Source: Mesobacterium_A sp034670065 (lineage in GTDB: Bacteria; Pseudomonadota; Alphaproteobacteria; Rhodobacterales; Rhodobacteraceae). Taken from it: 64,000 nucleotides of DNA. The notes beneath the pieces were generated by a model. It had not been told where the DNA came from and did not search any database. It was given only the letters and a program-made list of their open reading frames with translations. The first letter of the stretch is position 1, and the number at the start of each line of letters is the position of its first letter. The position numbers and the translations under genes were made by a program. Shown piece after piece: positions 34,165 through 42,623 of the stretch. The stretch covers positions 124,001 through 188,000 of the forward strand of contig JAXMOG010000005.1 of the NCBI GenBank assembly GCA_034670065.1, read 5' to 3'.

Positions 34165-35067
34165 ATGCGACATCTTCAGGACTTCACCTACATAGAGGCC
34201 GTGATCCGCGCCGGTTCGATCCGCAAAGCGGCCGAAGACATGAACATCACCGCGTCCGCATTGAACCGCAGAATCAATAGGTTCGAAGACGAATTCGGGT
34301 TCGAAATCTTTGAACGCCTGCCCAGAGGTGTTCGGCTGAACCCCGCAGGCGAATTGATGCTGCACCACATCCGCAATCAGAGGTCCGACTTTACGCGCCT
34401 GCAATCGCAGGTCGCTGATCTGTCGGGCGTGCGCCGTGGCCATGTTTCCATCGCGTGTTCACAGGCGCTGTTGCCCTACTTCCTTCCCGATCAGATCGCG
34501 CAGTATAGGGCGGACCACGCCGGCGTGACCTTTACAGTGAATGCACGTGACCGGTTGGAAGCCGAAAAAGAACTGTCAACGTTTTCCAGCGACATTGCAT
34601 TGGTTTTTGAGCCGCGGCACCTGGTGGATTTCGAAGTTGTTCTATCCATCACGCAGCCAATTTATGTGATGATGCGCGCCGACAATCCCTTGGCCAATCA
34701 TCGGGAATTGCGCTTGCGAGACTGCCTTGCTGTTCCGCATGTCGCGCCCAGCCCGCAGTTTGGTGTTCGCGTACTGCTGGATTCGGCAGCAAAGAAGACA
34801 AATTTTCAGCAACTAAGCCCAATTGCGGAATCCGAAAGCTTTGACTTCATGCGCCACTACGTCGTGCATGAAAGCGCCATCAGCTTTCAATTTCCTATCG
34901 GCCTGAACCTGAATGGCGAACATGGGTACATCGCCCGCCCCCTGTCATTGCAAGACGTTGAGCCCGGAAATCTGTTACTTGGACAGCTTCGTGGCCGCTC
35001 GCTGCCTGTCGCCCCGGCCCGATTTGTTCAGCAATTGTCCCAAGCATTGCAGGACCAAGCTTTCTAA
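34165..35067 (+). CDS. LysR-family transcriptional regulator
   Basis: A 300-residue LysR regulator with the usual N-terminal winged helix (MRHLQDFTYIEAVIRAGSI, IRKAAEDMNITASALNRRI) and a C-terminal periplasmic-binding-like effector domain. It stands between two ABC-import operons and is flanked on both sides by nearly identical palindromes, so it probably controls both arms and itself. The start is the ATG at 34165 (MRHLQDF); the extra 11 codons upstream overlap the operator and are not conserved in type. The effector is unknown; a ureide or a breakdown product is plausible. Confidence 0.92.
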   Translation: MRHLQDFTYIEAVIRAGSIRKAAEDMNITASALNRRINRFEDEFGFEIFERLPRGVRLNPAGELMLHHIRNQRSDFTRLQSQVADLSGVRRGHVSIACSQALLPYFLPDQIAQYRADHAGVTFTVNARDRLEAEKELSTFSSDIALVFEPRHLVDFEVVLSITQPIYVMMRADNPLANHRELRLRDCLAVPHVAPSPQFGVRVLLDSAAKKTNFQQLSPIAESESFDFMRHYVVHESAISFQFPIGLNLNGEHGYIARPLSLQDVEPGNLLLGQLRGRSLPVAPARFVQQLSQALQDQAF

Positions 35068-35069
35068 CC

Positions 35070-35086
35070 GGTGCATTTTTTGCACC
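35070..35086. promoter_or_regulatory. LysR-type operator, site 2
   Basis: GGTGCATTTTTTGCACC, extended by one more pair on each side (C/G). It begins 2 nt after the LysR stop codon and lies 108 bp upstream of the BMP binding-protein gene. It matches site 1 at 16 of 17 positions. Confidence 0.8.
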
Positions 35087-35194
35087 GATATTGTTAAAAA
35101 CGAGCATAAGACAGAACCGCTTTTCCCTCCTACGCTGCTGGTCATCAGTTAACCAAATCTTAAGAATCCCCTTCTGACGGAGATTCTTGGGCGG

Positions 35195-36343
35195 ATGAAA
35201 ACAGGAGCGAAAAACTTGAAACGGAATTCCTCGCTAACACGGCGTCACTTTCTGAACTCTTCGGTCGCCTTTGGCGGCGCTGCGATGGCCTCTTCCTTGC
35301 TGCCTGGCCAAGCGCGTGCCGCCGGTGATTTGACGGTCGGCTTCATTTACGTCGGACCAAAAGACGACTTTGGCTACAACCAGGCACATGCCGAGGGCGC
35401 TGCCGCCGTAAAGGCCATGGCAGGCGTCACAGTTGTAGAAGAAGAAAACGTTCCGGAAACCGTGGATGTGCAAAACACCATGGAGTCCATGATCAACTTT
35501 GACGGTGCGTCCTTGTTGTTCCCAACGTCCTTTGGCTATTTCGACCCCCACATTCTGGAAGTCGCGCCCAAACATGAAGGCGTCCGCTTCCAACACGCGG
35601 CCGGACTATGGTCGGCAGATAAGCACCCGATGAATGTCGGCTCCTATTTCGGGTACATCGGTATGGGCCAGTACTTGAACGGGATCACCGCCGGTCACGC
35701 CACAAAAACCAAGAAAATCGGCTTTGTGGCCGCCAAACCCATTCCGCAGGTTCTGCTGAACATCAACTCATTCCTGCTGGGCGCGCGTCAGGTTGACCCA
35801 ACCATCACGTGTCAGGTCATCTTCACCGGTGAATGGTCATTGGCCGTGAAAGAAGCAGAAGCCACCAACGCGCTGGCAGACCAAGGTTGTGATGTCATTA
35901 CCTGCCACGTAGACGGACCCAAAGTTGTTATGGAAACAGCTGCAGGCCGCGGCGCTTATGTGTGCGGATACCACGCAAACCAAGCGCCTTTGGCACCTGA
36001 CATGTACCTGACCGGGGCTGAATGGAACTGGGCCGGCGTTTACTCGGGCATGGTTCAGACAATGCTTGACGGCGGCACCATCGACAACTTCGTGCGCGGT
36101 GGTCTGGCGGATGGTTTCATCAAAATGTCGCCACTGGGCCCTGCTGTTTCTGATGCAGCCCGCAACCAGTTCGAAGCCACCAAGGCTGAGATCATGAAAG
36201 GTGGCTTCGCCGCAATCAAGGGGCCGCTGAACGACAATGCGGGCAATGTTATTGCGACAGAAGGCCAGTCCTTTGTGGAAACCGACATCGCGTTGGAAAG
36301 CATGGATTATCTGGTCGAAGGCGTCCTCGGTTCGACGAGCTGA
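35195..36343 (+). CDS. BMP-family ABC transporter substrate-binding protein
   Basis: A 382-residue periplasmic binding protein of the BMP/Med (nucleoside- and purine-type) family, with a twin-arginine signal (SLTRRHFLNSS, residues 13-23; cleavage near residue 43). Family landmarks are VGFIYVGPKDDFGYNQAH and later HVDGP and AEWNWAGVY. Members usually bind nucleosides or related nitrogen-rich heterocycles; a ureide ligand is inferred from the neighbours. A TTG 7 codons on is preceded by GGAGCG and is an alternative start. It opens the right-hand operon. Confidence 0.93.
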   Translation: MKTGAKNLKRNSSLTRRHFLNSSVAFGGAAMASSLLPGQARAAGDLTVGFIYVGPKDDFGYNQAHAEGAAAVKAMAGVTVVEEENVPETVDVQNTMESMINFDGASLLFPTSFGYFDPHILEVAPKHEGVRFQHAAGLWSADKHPMNVGSYFGYIGMGQYLNGITAGHATKTKKIGFVAAKPIPQVLLNINSFLLGARQVDPTITCQVIFTGEWSLAVKEAEATNALADQGCDVITCHVDGPKVVMETAAGRGAYVCGYHANQAPLAPDMYLTGAEWNWAGVYSGMVQTMLDGGTIDNFVRGGLADGFIKMSPLGPAVSDAARNQFEATKAEIMKGGFAAIKGPLNDNAGNVIATEGQSFVETDIALESMDYLVEGVLGSTS

Positions 36344-36347
36344 TCTG

Positions 36348-37454
36348 ATGAGTGATATGACAACGGCTTCGTTGCCTGAACGGGATTCTTCCTTGGCAAA
36401 ATGGCTGCCGCGGGCCGAGGCTGTTGTCATCCCGCTCGCCGCTCTTTTTTGTGGCCTTTTGGTCTTCTCGATTTTCCTTCTCACCCAAGGGAAATCGCCA
36501 ATTGATTTCTATGCCCTGATCTACAAAGCGGGCTTCAGCACCCCGTTTTCATGGCAAAATACAATGTCGCGCGTTGCGCCATTGCTGTTTGCGGGGCTTT
36601 GCGTAGCCTTACCGGCACGGCTTGGCCTTGTGGTGATTGGCGGCGAAGGCGCCATTGCCCTGGGCGGATTGGCCGCTGCGGTTCTGGGTCTGATGATGGC
36701 TGGTGCGCCTGCTGCCTTGGGGTTCATAGTTATGGCTCTGGGAGCTGCCGCTGTTGGGGGCGCCTGGATCGGCGCGGTCGGCTGGATGCGGTTCAAGCGC
36801 GGTGTCAATGAAACCATCGCGTCGCTCTTGATGGCCTACATCGCCATCGCACTGATGAACCACCTCGTCGAAGGTGTGTTTCGTGACCCGGCCAGTCTGA
36901 ACAAACCGTCAACCGCACCGTTACCGGCTGCGTTGCGCGTGGGCGATATGCCCATCGGGATAGACGTGCATTGGGGCTTTGCCTTTGGTGTGCTGGCCTG
37001 TGTTTTAAGCTGGGTCTTGATGGATCGAACAACCATCGGCTTTGCAGCCCGGATTGCGGGCGACAATGTGCGTGCCGCGCAGGTTCAAGGCTTGCCGGTG
37101 GGCAAACTGATTATCGGCTTTACGGCTTTGGGTGGCGCGTTTGCCGGCTTGGCCGGGTTCTTTGAAGCCTCGGCGATTTTGGGGGCCGCCAATGCGTCTT
37201 TGATATCAGGATATGGCTACACCGGCATTCTGGTGGCGTTTTTGGCACGTCACAATCCGCTGGCCATTATTCCAGTGGCCATGCTTCTGGCCGGGTTCGA
37301 AGCCTCGTCCGGGTTGATTCAACGCCGCATGGACCTGCCCGACGCAACGATCTTGGTGATGGAGGGGATTGTTTTCGTTGTCTTGTTGTTCAGCGAAACC
37401 CTGTACGGACGGCTGGCGGTCTTTGACCCCAAATTCTGGGAGAGCAAAGAATGA
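36348..37454 (+). CDS. BMP-type ABC transporter permease 1
   Basis: A 368-residue permease of the branched-chain/ribose superfamily, as found in nucleoside (BmpDEFG-like) importers, with about nine hydrophobic segments. Landmarks are ARLGLVVIGGEGAIALGG and RFKRGVNETIASLLMAYIA. The ATG at 36348 follows the SBP stop by 4 nt; the longer frame overlaps the SBP gene. It overlaps the next permease gene by 4 bp. Confidence 0.93.
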   Translation: MSDMTTASLPERDSSLAKWLPRAEAVVIPLAALFCGLLVFSIFLLTQGKSPIDFYALIYKAGFSTPFSWQNTMSRVAPLLFAGLCVALPARLGLVVIGGEGAIALGGLAAAVLGLMMAGAPAALGFIVMALGAAAVGGAWIGAVGWMRFKRGVNETIASLLMAYIAIALMNHLVEGVFRDPASLNKPSTAPLPAALRVGDMPIGIDVHWGFAFGVLACVLSWVLMDRTTIGFAARIAGDNVRAAQVQGLPVGKLIIGFTALGGAFAGLAGFFEASAILGAANASLISGYGYTGILVAFLARHNPLAIIPVAMLLAGFEASSGLIQRRMDLPDATILVMEGIVFVVLLFSETLYGRLAVFDPKFWESKE

Positions 37455-38380
37455 GTACTGCCGCAGAAATTGGCCTTTGGGGTGTCCCTCTGGCGATCTT
37501 GGGTGGGGCGATCCGCGTTTCAACGCCCTTCCTTTTTGTCTCTTTGGGGGAATGCCTGACAGAGCGGTCAGGCCGCATCAATCTGGGCCTTGAAGGCACT
37601 TTGGTCTTTGGCGCGATGACGGGCTACGCACTGGCCTACCAAACCGGATCAGCATGGCTTGGCGTTCTGGCCGCAGCATTGGCCGGGGCTGTTTTCGGCC
37701 TGTTTCATGGCTGGATCTGCAAATTCAAAGGCGTCAACGACATCGCCATCGGCATCGCAATGATGCTGTTGGGCATGGGTTTGGCGTTTTTCTTTGGCAA
37801 ACCCTATATCCAACCCGTCGCCCCTGACCTGCCCGCCATTCCGCTGGGTTGGTGGTCTGAATTACAGCAAGTCCAGGCAGCGTTGCAGGTGAATGCCTTG
37901 TTCATTCTGGGCGCAATTTTAGCCGTCGCCATGCATTGGATGTTCAAATCTACCCGCATCGGCCTGACGATCCGCGTCGTCGGAGACAGCACAGATGCCG
38001 CACGCGCCATTGGCCTGAACCCCAATATCGTTCGCTTGCTGGCCACTGCGGCTGGCGGCGCATTGGCGGGCGTGGGCGGGGCGTATCTGTCGCTGTACTA
38101 TCCCGGCAGCTGGAACGAAGGGGTCAGTTCTGGGCAAGGCCTGATGGCTGTTGCCTTGGTCATCTTTGCGCGCTGGAACCCAATCAATTGTTTTTGGGCG
38201 GCCCTGCTGTTTGGTGGCGCGGGCGCCCTTGGCCCAGCGCTTCAGTCCGTTGGGGTGACGGGCGGATACTACCTGTTCTTCGCCGCCCCTTACGTTCTGA
38301 CGCTTGGGCTTTTGATCCTAACTTCCTCTCCCGACAAAGCCATGGAAGGCGCGCCGGGCGAGTTGAGCATTACGAAATAG
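37451..38380 (+). CDS. BMP-type ABC transporter permease 2
   Basis: A 309-residue second permease of the same importer. Landmarks are ERSGRINLGLEGTLVFGAM and the loop GDSTDAARAIGLNP, which docks to the ATPase. About nine hydrophobic segments are present. The start codon overlaps the stop of permease 1 (ATGA). Confidence 0.93.
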   Translation: MSTAAEIGLWGVPLAILGGAIRVSTPFLFVSLGECLTERSGRINLGLEGTLVFGAMTGYALAYQTGSAWLGVLAAALAGAVFGLFHGWICKFKGVNDIAIGIAMMLLGMGLAFFFGKPYIQPVAPDLPAIPLGWWSELQQVQAALQVNALFILGAILAVAMHWMFKSTRIGLTIRVVGDSTDAARAIGLNPNIVRLLATAAGGALAGVGGAYLSLYYPGSWNEGVSSGQGLMAVALVIFARWNPINCFWAALLFGGAGALGPALQSVGVTGGYYLFFAAPYVLTLGLLILTSSPDKAMEGAPGELSITK

Positions 38381-38389
38381 GAGCCTCTG

Positions 38390-39406
38390 ATGAACGGTCT
38401 TGGCGGGTTGAACAAATCTGAACACGGTGTGGTCATTGGCCTGGTTCAGTTGCAATTGCCGGTAACGGAAACCAAAGCGGATCTGCAGGCGCAGACCGAA
38501 CGGGTTGTGCAACTGGTGGGCAAAGCCAGACGCAATATGCCCACCATGGATTTGGTCGTGTTTCCGGAATACGCGTTGCATGGGCTGAGCATGGATATCA
38601 ACCCCGACATCATGTGCAGCATGGACGGGCCAGAGGTTGCCGCCTTCAAACAAGCCTGCGCTGACAACAAAATCTGGGGCTGTTTTTCCATCATGGAGCA
38701 GAACCCAAACGGAATGCCCTACAACTCTGGCATTATCATTGATGATCAGGGGGAACTGCAGCTTTACTATCGGAAAATGCACCCTTGGGTACCAGTGGAA
38801 CCATGGGAGCCGGGCGATCAGGGCATTCCGGTATGCGATGGTCCGAATGGGTCAAAGATCGCGCTGATCATTTGTCACGACGGAATGTTCCCGGAAATGG
38901 CGCGCGAATGTGCCTACCAAGGGGCCGAGATCATGATCCGGACAGCCGGATACACTGCTCCGGTGCGCGATGCGTGGCGTTTCACGAACCAATCGAACGC
39001 ATTTTGCAATTTGATGGCCACTGCAAATGTTTGCATGTGCGGGTCAGACGGCACGTTTGACAGTATGGGCGAAGGGATGATCTGCAACTTCGACGGGTCC
39101 ATCATCGCGCATGGCACGTCTGGTCGCGCGGATGAAATCATCACCGCCGAAATTCGCCCCGATCTGATCCGCGAAGCGCGGGCAAATTGGGGGGTGGAGA
39201 ATAACATCTATCAATTCGGACATCGCGGCTATGTGGCCGTCAAAGGCGGCGCACAAGATTGTCCCTATACCTACATGACAGATCTTGCGGCTGGGCAATA
39301 TCGCCTGCCGTGGGAGGATGAAATCAAGGTGACTGACGGCACAAGTTGCGGATTTGACGCGCCGGTCCGGTCCTTTGGACAACATCAGCATAAGGCAGCA
39401 GAATGA
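38390..39406 (+). CDS. amiF: Formamidase-like nitrilase-superfamily amidase
   Basis: A 338-residue cytoplasmic amidase of the nitrilase superfamily, closest in pattern to formamidase/aliphatic amidase (AmiF/AmiE). The Glu-Lys-Cys triad is visible: E60 in FPEYALHG, K129 in YYRKMHPW and C162 in ICHDGMFPE. Formamidase yields formate and ammonia; in this operon the real substrate could be another small amide produced from the imported compound. It follows the second permease by 9 nt and overlaps the next gene by 4 bp. Confidence 0.88.
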   Translation: MNGLGGLNKSEHGVVIGLVQLQLPVTETKADLQAQTERVVQLVGKARRNMPTMDLVVFPEYALHGLSMDINPDIMCSMDGPEVAAFKQACADNKIWGCFSIMEQNPNGMPYNSGIIIDDQGELQLYYRKMHPWVPVEPWEPGDQGIPVCDGPNGSKIALIICHDGMFPEMARECAYQGAEIMIRTAGYTAPVRDAWRFTNQSNAFCNLMATANVCMCGSDGTFDSMGEGMICNFDGSIIAHGTSGRADEIITAEIRPDLIREARANWGVENNIYQFGHRGYVAVKGGAQDCPYTYMTDLAAGQYRLPWEDEIKVTDGTSCGFDAPVRSFGQHQHKAAE

Positions 39407-40080
39407 GCTATATTGACGCCGACCCCTACCAATGGCCCTACAACGGTGATCTTCGCCCCGACAACACGGCATTGATCATCATCGACATGCAAACCGATTT
39501 CTGCGGCAAAGGCGGTTACGTGGATGCGATGGGCTACGATCTGTCACTGACGCAAGCGCCGATTGAACCGATCAAGGCCTTGCTGAAGACAATGCGCGAG
39601 AAAGGATATCATATCATCCACACGCGCGAAGGGCACCGCCCGGATCTGACCGATCTGCCGCCAAACAAGCGGTGGCGGTCTCAACAGATCGGCGCGGGTA
39701 TTGGCGACGCGGGCCCTTGCGGAAAGATTCTGATCCGTGGCGAACCCGGCTGGGACATTATCCCAGAGCTGTATCCAATCGCAGGTGAACCCATCATCGA
39801 CAAACCGGGCAAGGGCAGCTTTTGCGCCACGGATCTGGAACTTCTGCTCCGCACGCGTGGGATAGAGAACATTATCCTGACCGGTATCACCACAGATGTT
39901 TGTGTGCACACGACGATGCGTGAGGCCAATGATCGCGGCTTTGAATGCCTGTTGGCCGAGGATTGCTGTGGTGCCACAGACAGAGGCAACCACGACGCAG
40001 CGGTAAAAATGGTCAAGATGCAGGGTGGCGTCTTTGGAGCGGTGTCCGACAGCACAAAACTGATCGGACAATTGCCATGA
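39403..40080 (+). CDS. Isochorismatase-fold cysteine hydrolase 1 (biuret-hydrolase-like)
   Basis: A 225-residue amidohydrolase of the isochorismatase superfamily. The Asp-Lys-Cys triad is visible: D28 in LIIIDMQTDF, the lysine in IDKPGKGSF (134-137) and C167 in TTDVCVHTT. This pattern occurs in biuret amidohydrolase (BiuH), triuret hydrolase (TrtA) and ureidoacrylate hydrolase (RutB). With allophanate hydrolase in the facing operon, biuret (to allophanate) is the most sensible substrate for one of the two paralogues. Its stop overlaps the ATPase start (ATGA). Confidence 0.85.
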   Translation: MSYIDADPYQWPYNGDLRPDNTALIIIDMQTDFCGKGGYVDAMGYDLSLTQAPIEPIKALLKTMREKGYHIIHTREGHRPDLTDLPPNKRWRSQQIGAGIGDAGPCGKILIRGEPGWDIIPELYPIAGEPIIDKPGKGSFCATDLELLLRTRGIENIILTGITTDVCVHTTMREANDRGFECLLAEDCCGATDRGNHDAAVKMVKMQGGVFGAVSDSTKLIGQLP

Positions 40081-41609
40081 GTCACGAACCCGCCCTGCCC
40101 CAGGGCGCGCTTGGCGTCGAAGCCGTTGCCATGACAAAACGGTTTGGCGACTTCACCGCGCTGGACAATGTCACCCTGAACGTCAGACCAGGCACCCTGC
40201 ACGCATTGTTGGGGGAAAATGGCGCGGGCAAATCGACCCTGGTGAAATGCATTATGGGGTTTTATCACGCAACCTCTGGCGGGTTGCTGGTGGATGGGCA
40301 CGAGGCAATCGTCAACGACCCGGTTGATGCCCAACGTCTGGGGCTAGGCATGGTCTATCAGCACTTTACGCTTGTGCCCTCCCTGACCGGTGCCGAAAAT
40401 TTGCTGATCAGCCGGGCGGATGCCCCCAGCGTGATTTCCTGGCGGCAAGAAAAACCAAAGCTGGACGCGTTTCTGGCCAGGATGCCGTTCAAAGCGCCGC
40501 TTGACCGCCCTGTCAGCCGATTGTCCGCCGGTGAAAAGCAAAAGCTGGAAATTCTCAAACAGCTGTATTTGGGAAGCCGGTTCTTGATCTTGGATGAACC
40601 AACATCCGTTTTAACCCCTGCTGAAGCTGACGAAGTTCTGGGCCACGTGCGCGAGCTATGCCAGAGCGGGCAAATTTCCGTTTTGATGATCACCCACAAA
40701 TTCCGCGAAGTGATGCAGTTCGCCGATGATGTATCGATACTGCGGCGCGGTAAACTGGCGGGGAATGGAGCTGTCGACCAGTTGGGCGAAGACGAAATGG
40801 CCCGTATGATGATGGGCAGCCAGCCAGAACGCAGTGTTGTCACACGCGCTGATGTGGCTGGCGAGGTTGTTCTGTCGATGAATGGGGCAACCGCAAAAGA
40901 CAGGTCGGGCCTGAAGACCATCCAAATTGACAATCTGGAGGTCCGCGCCGGTGAAATTCTGGGCGTTGCGGGGGTTTCTGGCAACGGACAAACCGAATTG
41001 ATGGAAATGCTGACAGGCCAGCGCAAATTGAACGGCGGCAAGATTCAGGTCCATGGCGCCGACTATGGCGCAACACGGGCACAATCACGCGCGCTAAAAG
41101 TTCGCTATCTGCCGGAGGAGCCGTTGCAGAACGCCTGCGCCCCACGCATGAGCGTGGCCGAAAATCTGGCCTTTCGCGATTTTGATGTTGCACCTGACAA
41201 ATCGAACAGGATTTGGAAAAACAGCCGCGAAATTGTTGAATCTGCGCAGACCCGCATTTCAGAATTTCAGGTCAAAACAGCCTCTGCCCACAGCCCGATT
41301 GCATCGCTGTCCGGGGGCAACGTGCAACGCGCGGTTCTGGCCCGTGAGCTGACCGGCGATGTAGAGCTGTTGATTGTTGCGAACCCCTGTTTCGGCCTGG
41401 ACTTTGCGGCAGTTGCCGCCATACGCGAACGCATTTTGGCTGCACGCAACAAGGGTGTTGCCACCCTGCTGATCAGCGAAGACCTGGATGAAATCCTGGA
41501 ACTGTCAGACCGGATCGTGGTTATGAGCGACGGCAAAATCGCGTTCGAAACGCTGGCCGACCAAGCAGACACCGCCGAGATCGGCTCTTACATGGCGGGG
41601 CATGGCTGA
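40077..41609 (+). CDS. BMP-type ABC transporter, double ATPase
   Basis: A 510-residue ATPase with two nucleotide-binding domains in one chain, as in sugar and nucleoside importers of the RbsA/BmpE kind. The first domain has Walker A GENGAGKST (46-54), LSAGEKQKLEI and LILDEPTSVL. The second has the degenerate GVSGNGQTE and LSGGNVQRAVLARE, with LLIVANPCFGLDF as its Walker B, typical of the catalytically weaker half. It starts inside the stop of hydrolase 1 and ends inside the start of hydrolase 2, so enzyme and transporter genes are translationally coupled. Confidence 0.95.
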   Translation: MSHEPALPQGALGVEAVAMTKRFGDFTALDNVTLNVRPGTLHALLGENGAGKSTLVKCIMGFYHATSGGLLVDGHEAIVNDPVDAQRLGLGMVYQHFTLVPSLTGAENLLISRADAPSVISWRQEKPKLDAFLARMPFKAPLDRPVSRLSAGEKQKLEILKQLYLGSRFLILDEPTSVLTPAEADEVLGHVRELCQSGQISVLMITHKFREVMQFADDVSILRRGKLAGNGAVDQLGEDEMARMMMGSQPERSVVTRADVAGEVVLSMNGATAKDRSGLKTIQIDNLEVRAGEILGVAGVSGNGQTELMEMLTGQRKLNGGKIQVHGADYGATRAQSRALKVRYLPEEPLQNACAPRMSVAENLAFRDFDVAPDKSNRIWKNSREIVESAQTRISEFQVKTASAHSPIASLSGGNVQRAVLARELTGDVELLIVANPCFGLDFAAVAAIRERILAARNKGVATLLISEDLDEILELSDRIVVMSDGKIAFETLADQADTAEIGSYMAGHG

Positions 41610-42274
41610 TGCCGTCGATTGATGCAAACCCCTTTGAGTTTCCCTTCGAACTGTCGTCCATTGGATTGGTCCTGATCGATTTTCAACGCGACTTTGTTGA
41701 AGAGGGCGGATTTGGGGAAACGTTGGGAAATGACGTTAGCTTGTTACGTACGTCCATCCCGCCTGCTGCCCAGTTGCTGGCCGCGTTCCGCAAGTTGGGT
41801 CTGCCTGTGTTTCATACTCGGGAATGCCACAAGCCTGATCTGAGCGATCTGCCCCCATCCAAACAAAACCGCGGCGCACCGACGCTGCGCATTGGGGATG
41901 ACGGGCCGATGGGGCGCATCCTGATTTCTGGCCAAGCAGGCGCCGACATTATCCCAGAGCTATACCCGATTGAGGGTGAAACCGTCATCGACAAGCCGGG
42001 AAAGGGTGCGTTTTACGACACTGGTTTTGGCGAAATGCTTGCGGCCAAGAAGCTGCAGCAACTGGTGTTTGCAGGTGTCACAACCGAAGTCTGCGTTCAA
42101 ACCACCATGCGCGAAGCCAATGACCGCGGCTTTGATTGTCTTTTGGCGACAGACGCCACAGACAGCTATTTCCCCCAATTCAAGGCAGCGGCCATCGACA
42201 TGATCACCGCCCAAGGCGGCATTGTGGGTTGGGCAACACCGGTGGCAAAAATCGTGGAGGCACTTGATGCCTGA
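41609..42274 (+). CDS. Isochorismatase-fold cysteine hydrolase 2
   Basis: A 221-residue paralogue of the hydrolase encoded at 39403, clearly related along its length (shared PELYPI, VIDKPGKG, TMREANDRGF). Triad residues are D24 (LVLIDFQRDF), the IDKPGKGAF lysine (129-132) and C162 (TTEVCVQTT). The two copies differ around the substrate lid (for example NKRWRSQQIG in copy 1 versus SKQNRGAPTLR in copy 2), suggesting different substrates, for instance triuret and biuret. It starts at TGATG with the ATPase gene and overlaps the cupin gene by 8 bp. Confidence 0.85.
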   Translation: MPSIDANPFEFPFELSSIGLVLIDFQRDFVEEGGFGETLGNDVSLLRTSIPPAAQLLAAFRKLGLPVFHTRECHKPDLSDLPPSKQNRGAPTLRIGDDGPMGRILISGQAGADIIPELYPIEGETVIDKPGKGAFYDTGFGEMLAAKKLQQLVFAGVTTEVCVQTTMREANDRGFDCLLATDATDSYFPQFKAAAIDMITAQGGIVGWATPVAKIVEALDA

Positions 42275-42599
42275 TCAATTGCTTGTCAGTGGCCTGACCA
42301 ACGGTGGTTGGGCGTCGCTTGAATTTGAACCGTTCAAACCAGGCATTGCCATACATTGGGTTTTGCAGGGCGAACCTGCGATTGCGGTATTGAAGTATCA
42401 ACCCGGCGCCAAAGCCCCTCTTCACCTGCATGAAGATGTGGAAATGATCATCATATTAGACGGCGCGCAAACAGATGCGTCCGGCACCTATTCCGCCGGC
42501 GATATGGTGGCCAATCTGCCGGGCAGTCAGCATGATGTTTTCAGCGAAAACGGATGCGTGGCGCTGCTGTTTTGGACCAAACCTGTCAGCTTTCTGTGA
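42267..42599 (+). CDS. Cupin-domain protein
   Basis: A 110-residue single-domain cupin that ends the BMP operon. The metal-binding motif 1 is APLHLHEDVEMIIILDG, and motif 2 is reduced to LPGSQHDVF, resembling ChrR-type anti-sigma cupins or small RmlC-like enzymes. It might bind or isomerise a ureide, or act as a sensor; there is no direct evidence for either. Its ATG at 42267 overlaps the end of hydrolase 2. Confidence 0.8.
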   Translation: MPDQLLVSGLTNGGWASLEFEPFKPGIAIHWVLQGEPAIAVLKYQPGAKAPLHLHEDVEMIIILDGAQTDASGTYSAGDMVANLPGSQHDVFSENGCVALLFWTKPVSFL

Positions 42600-42623
42600 C
42601 AACGCAGTGATGGCAAAGCGCTG

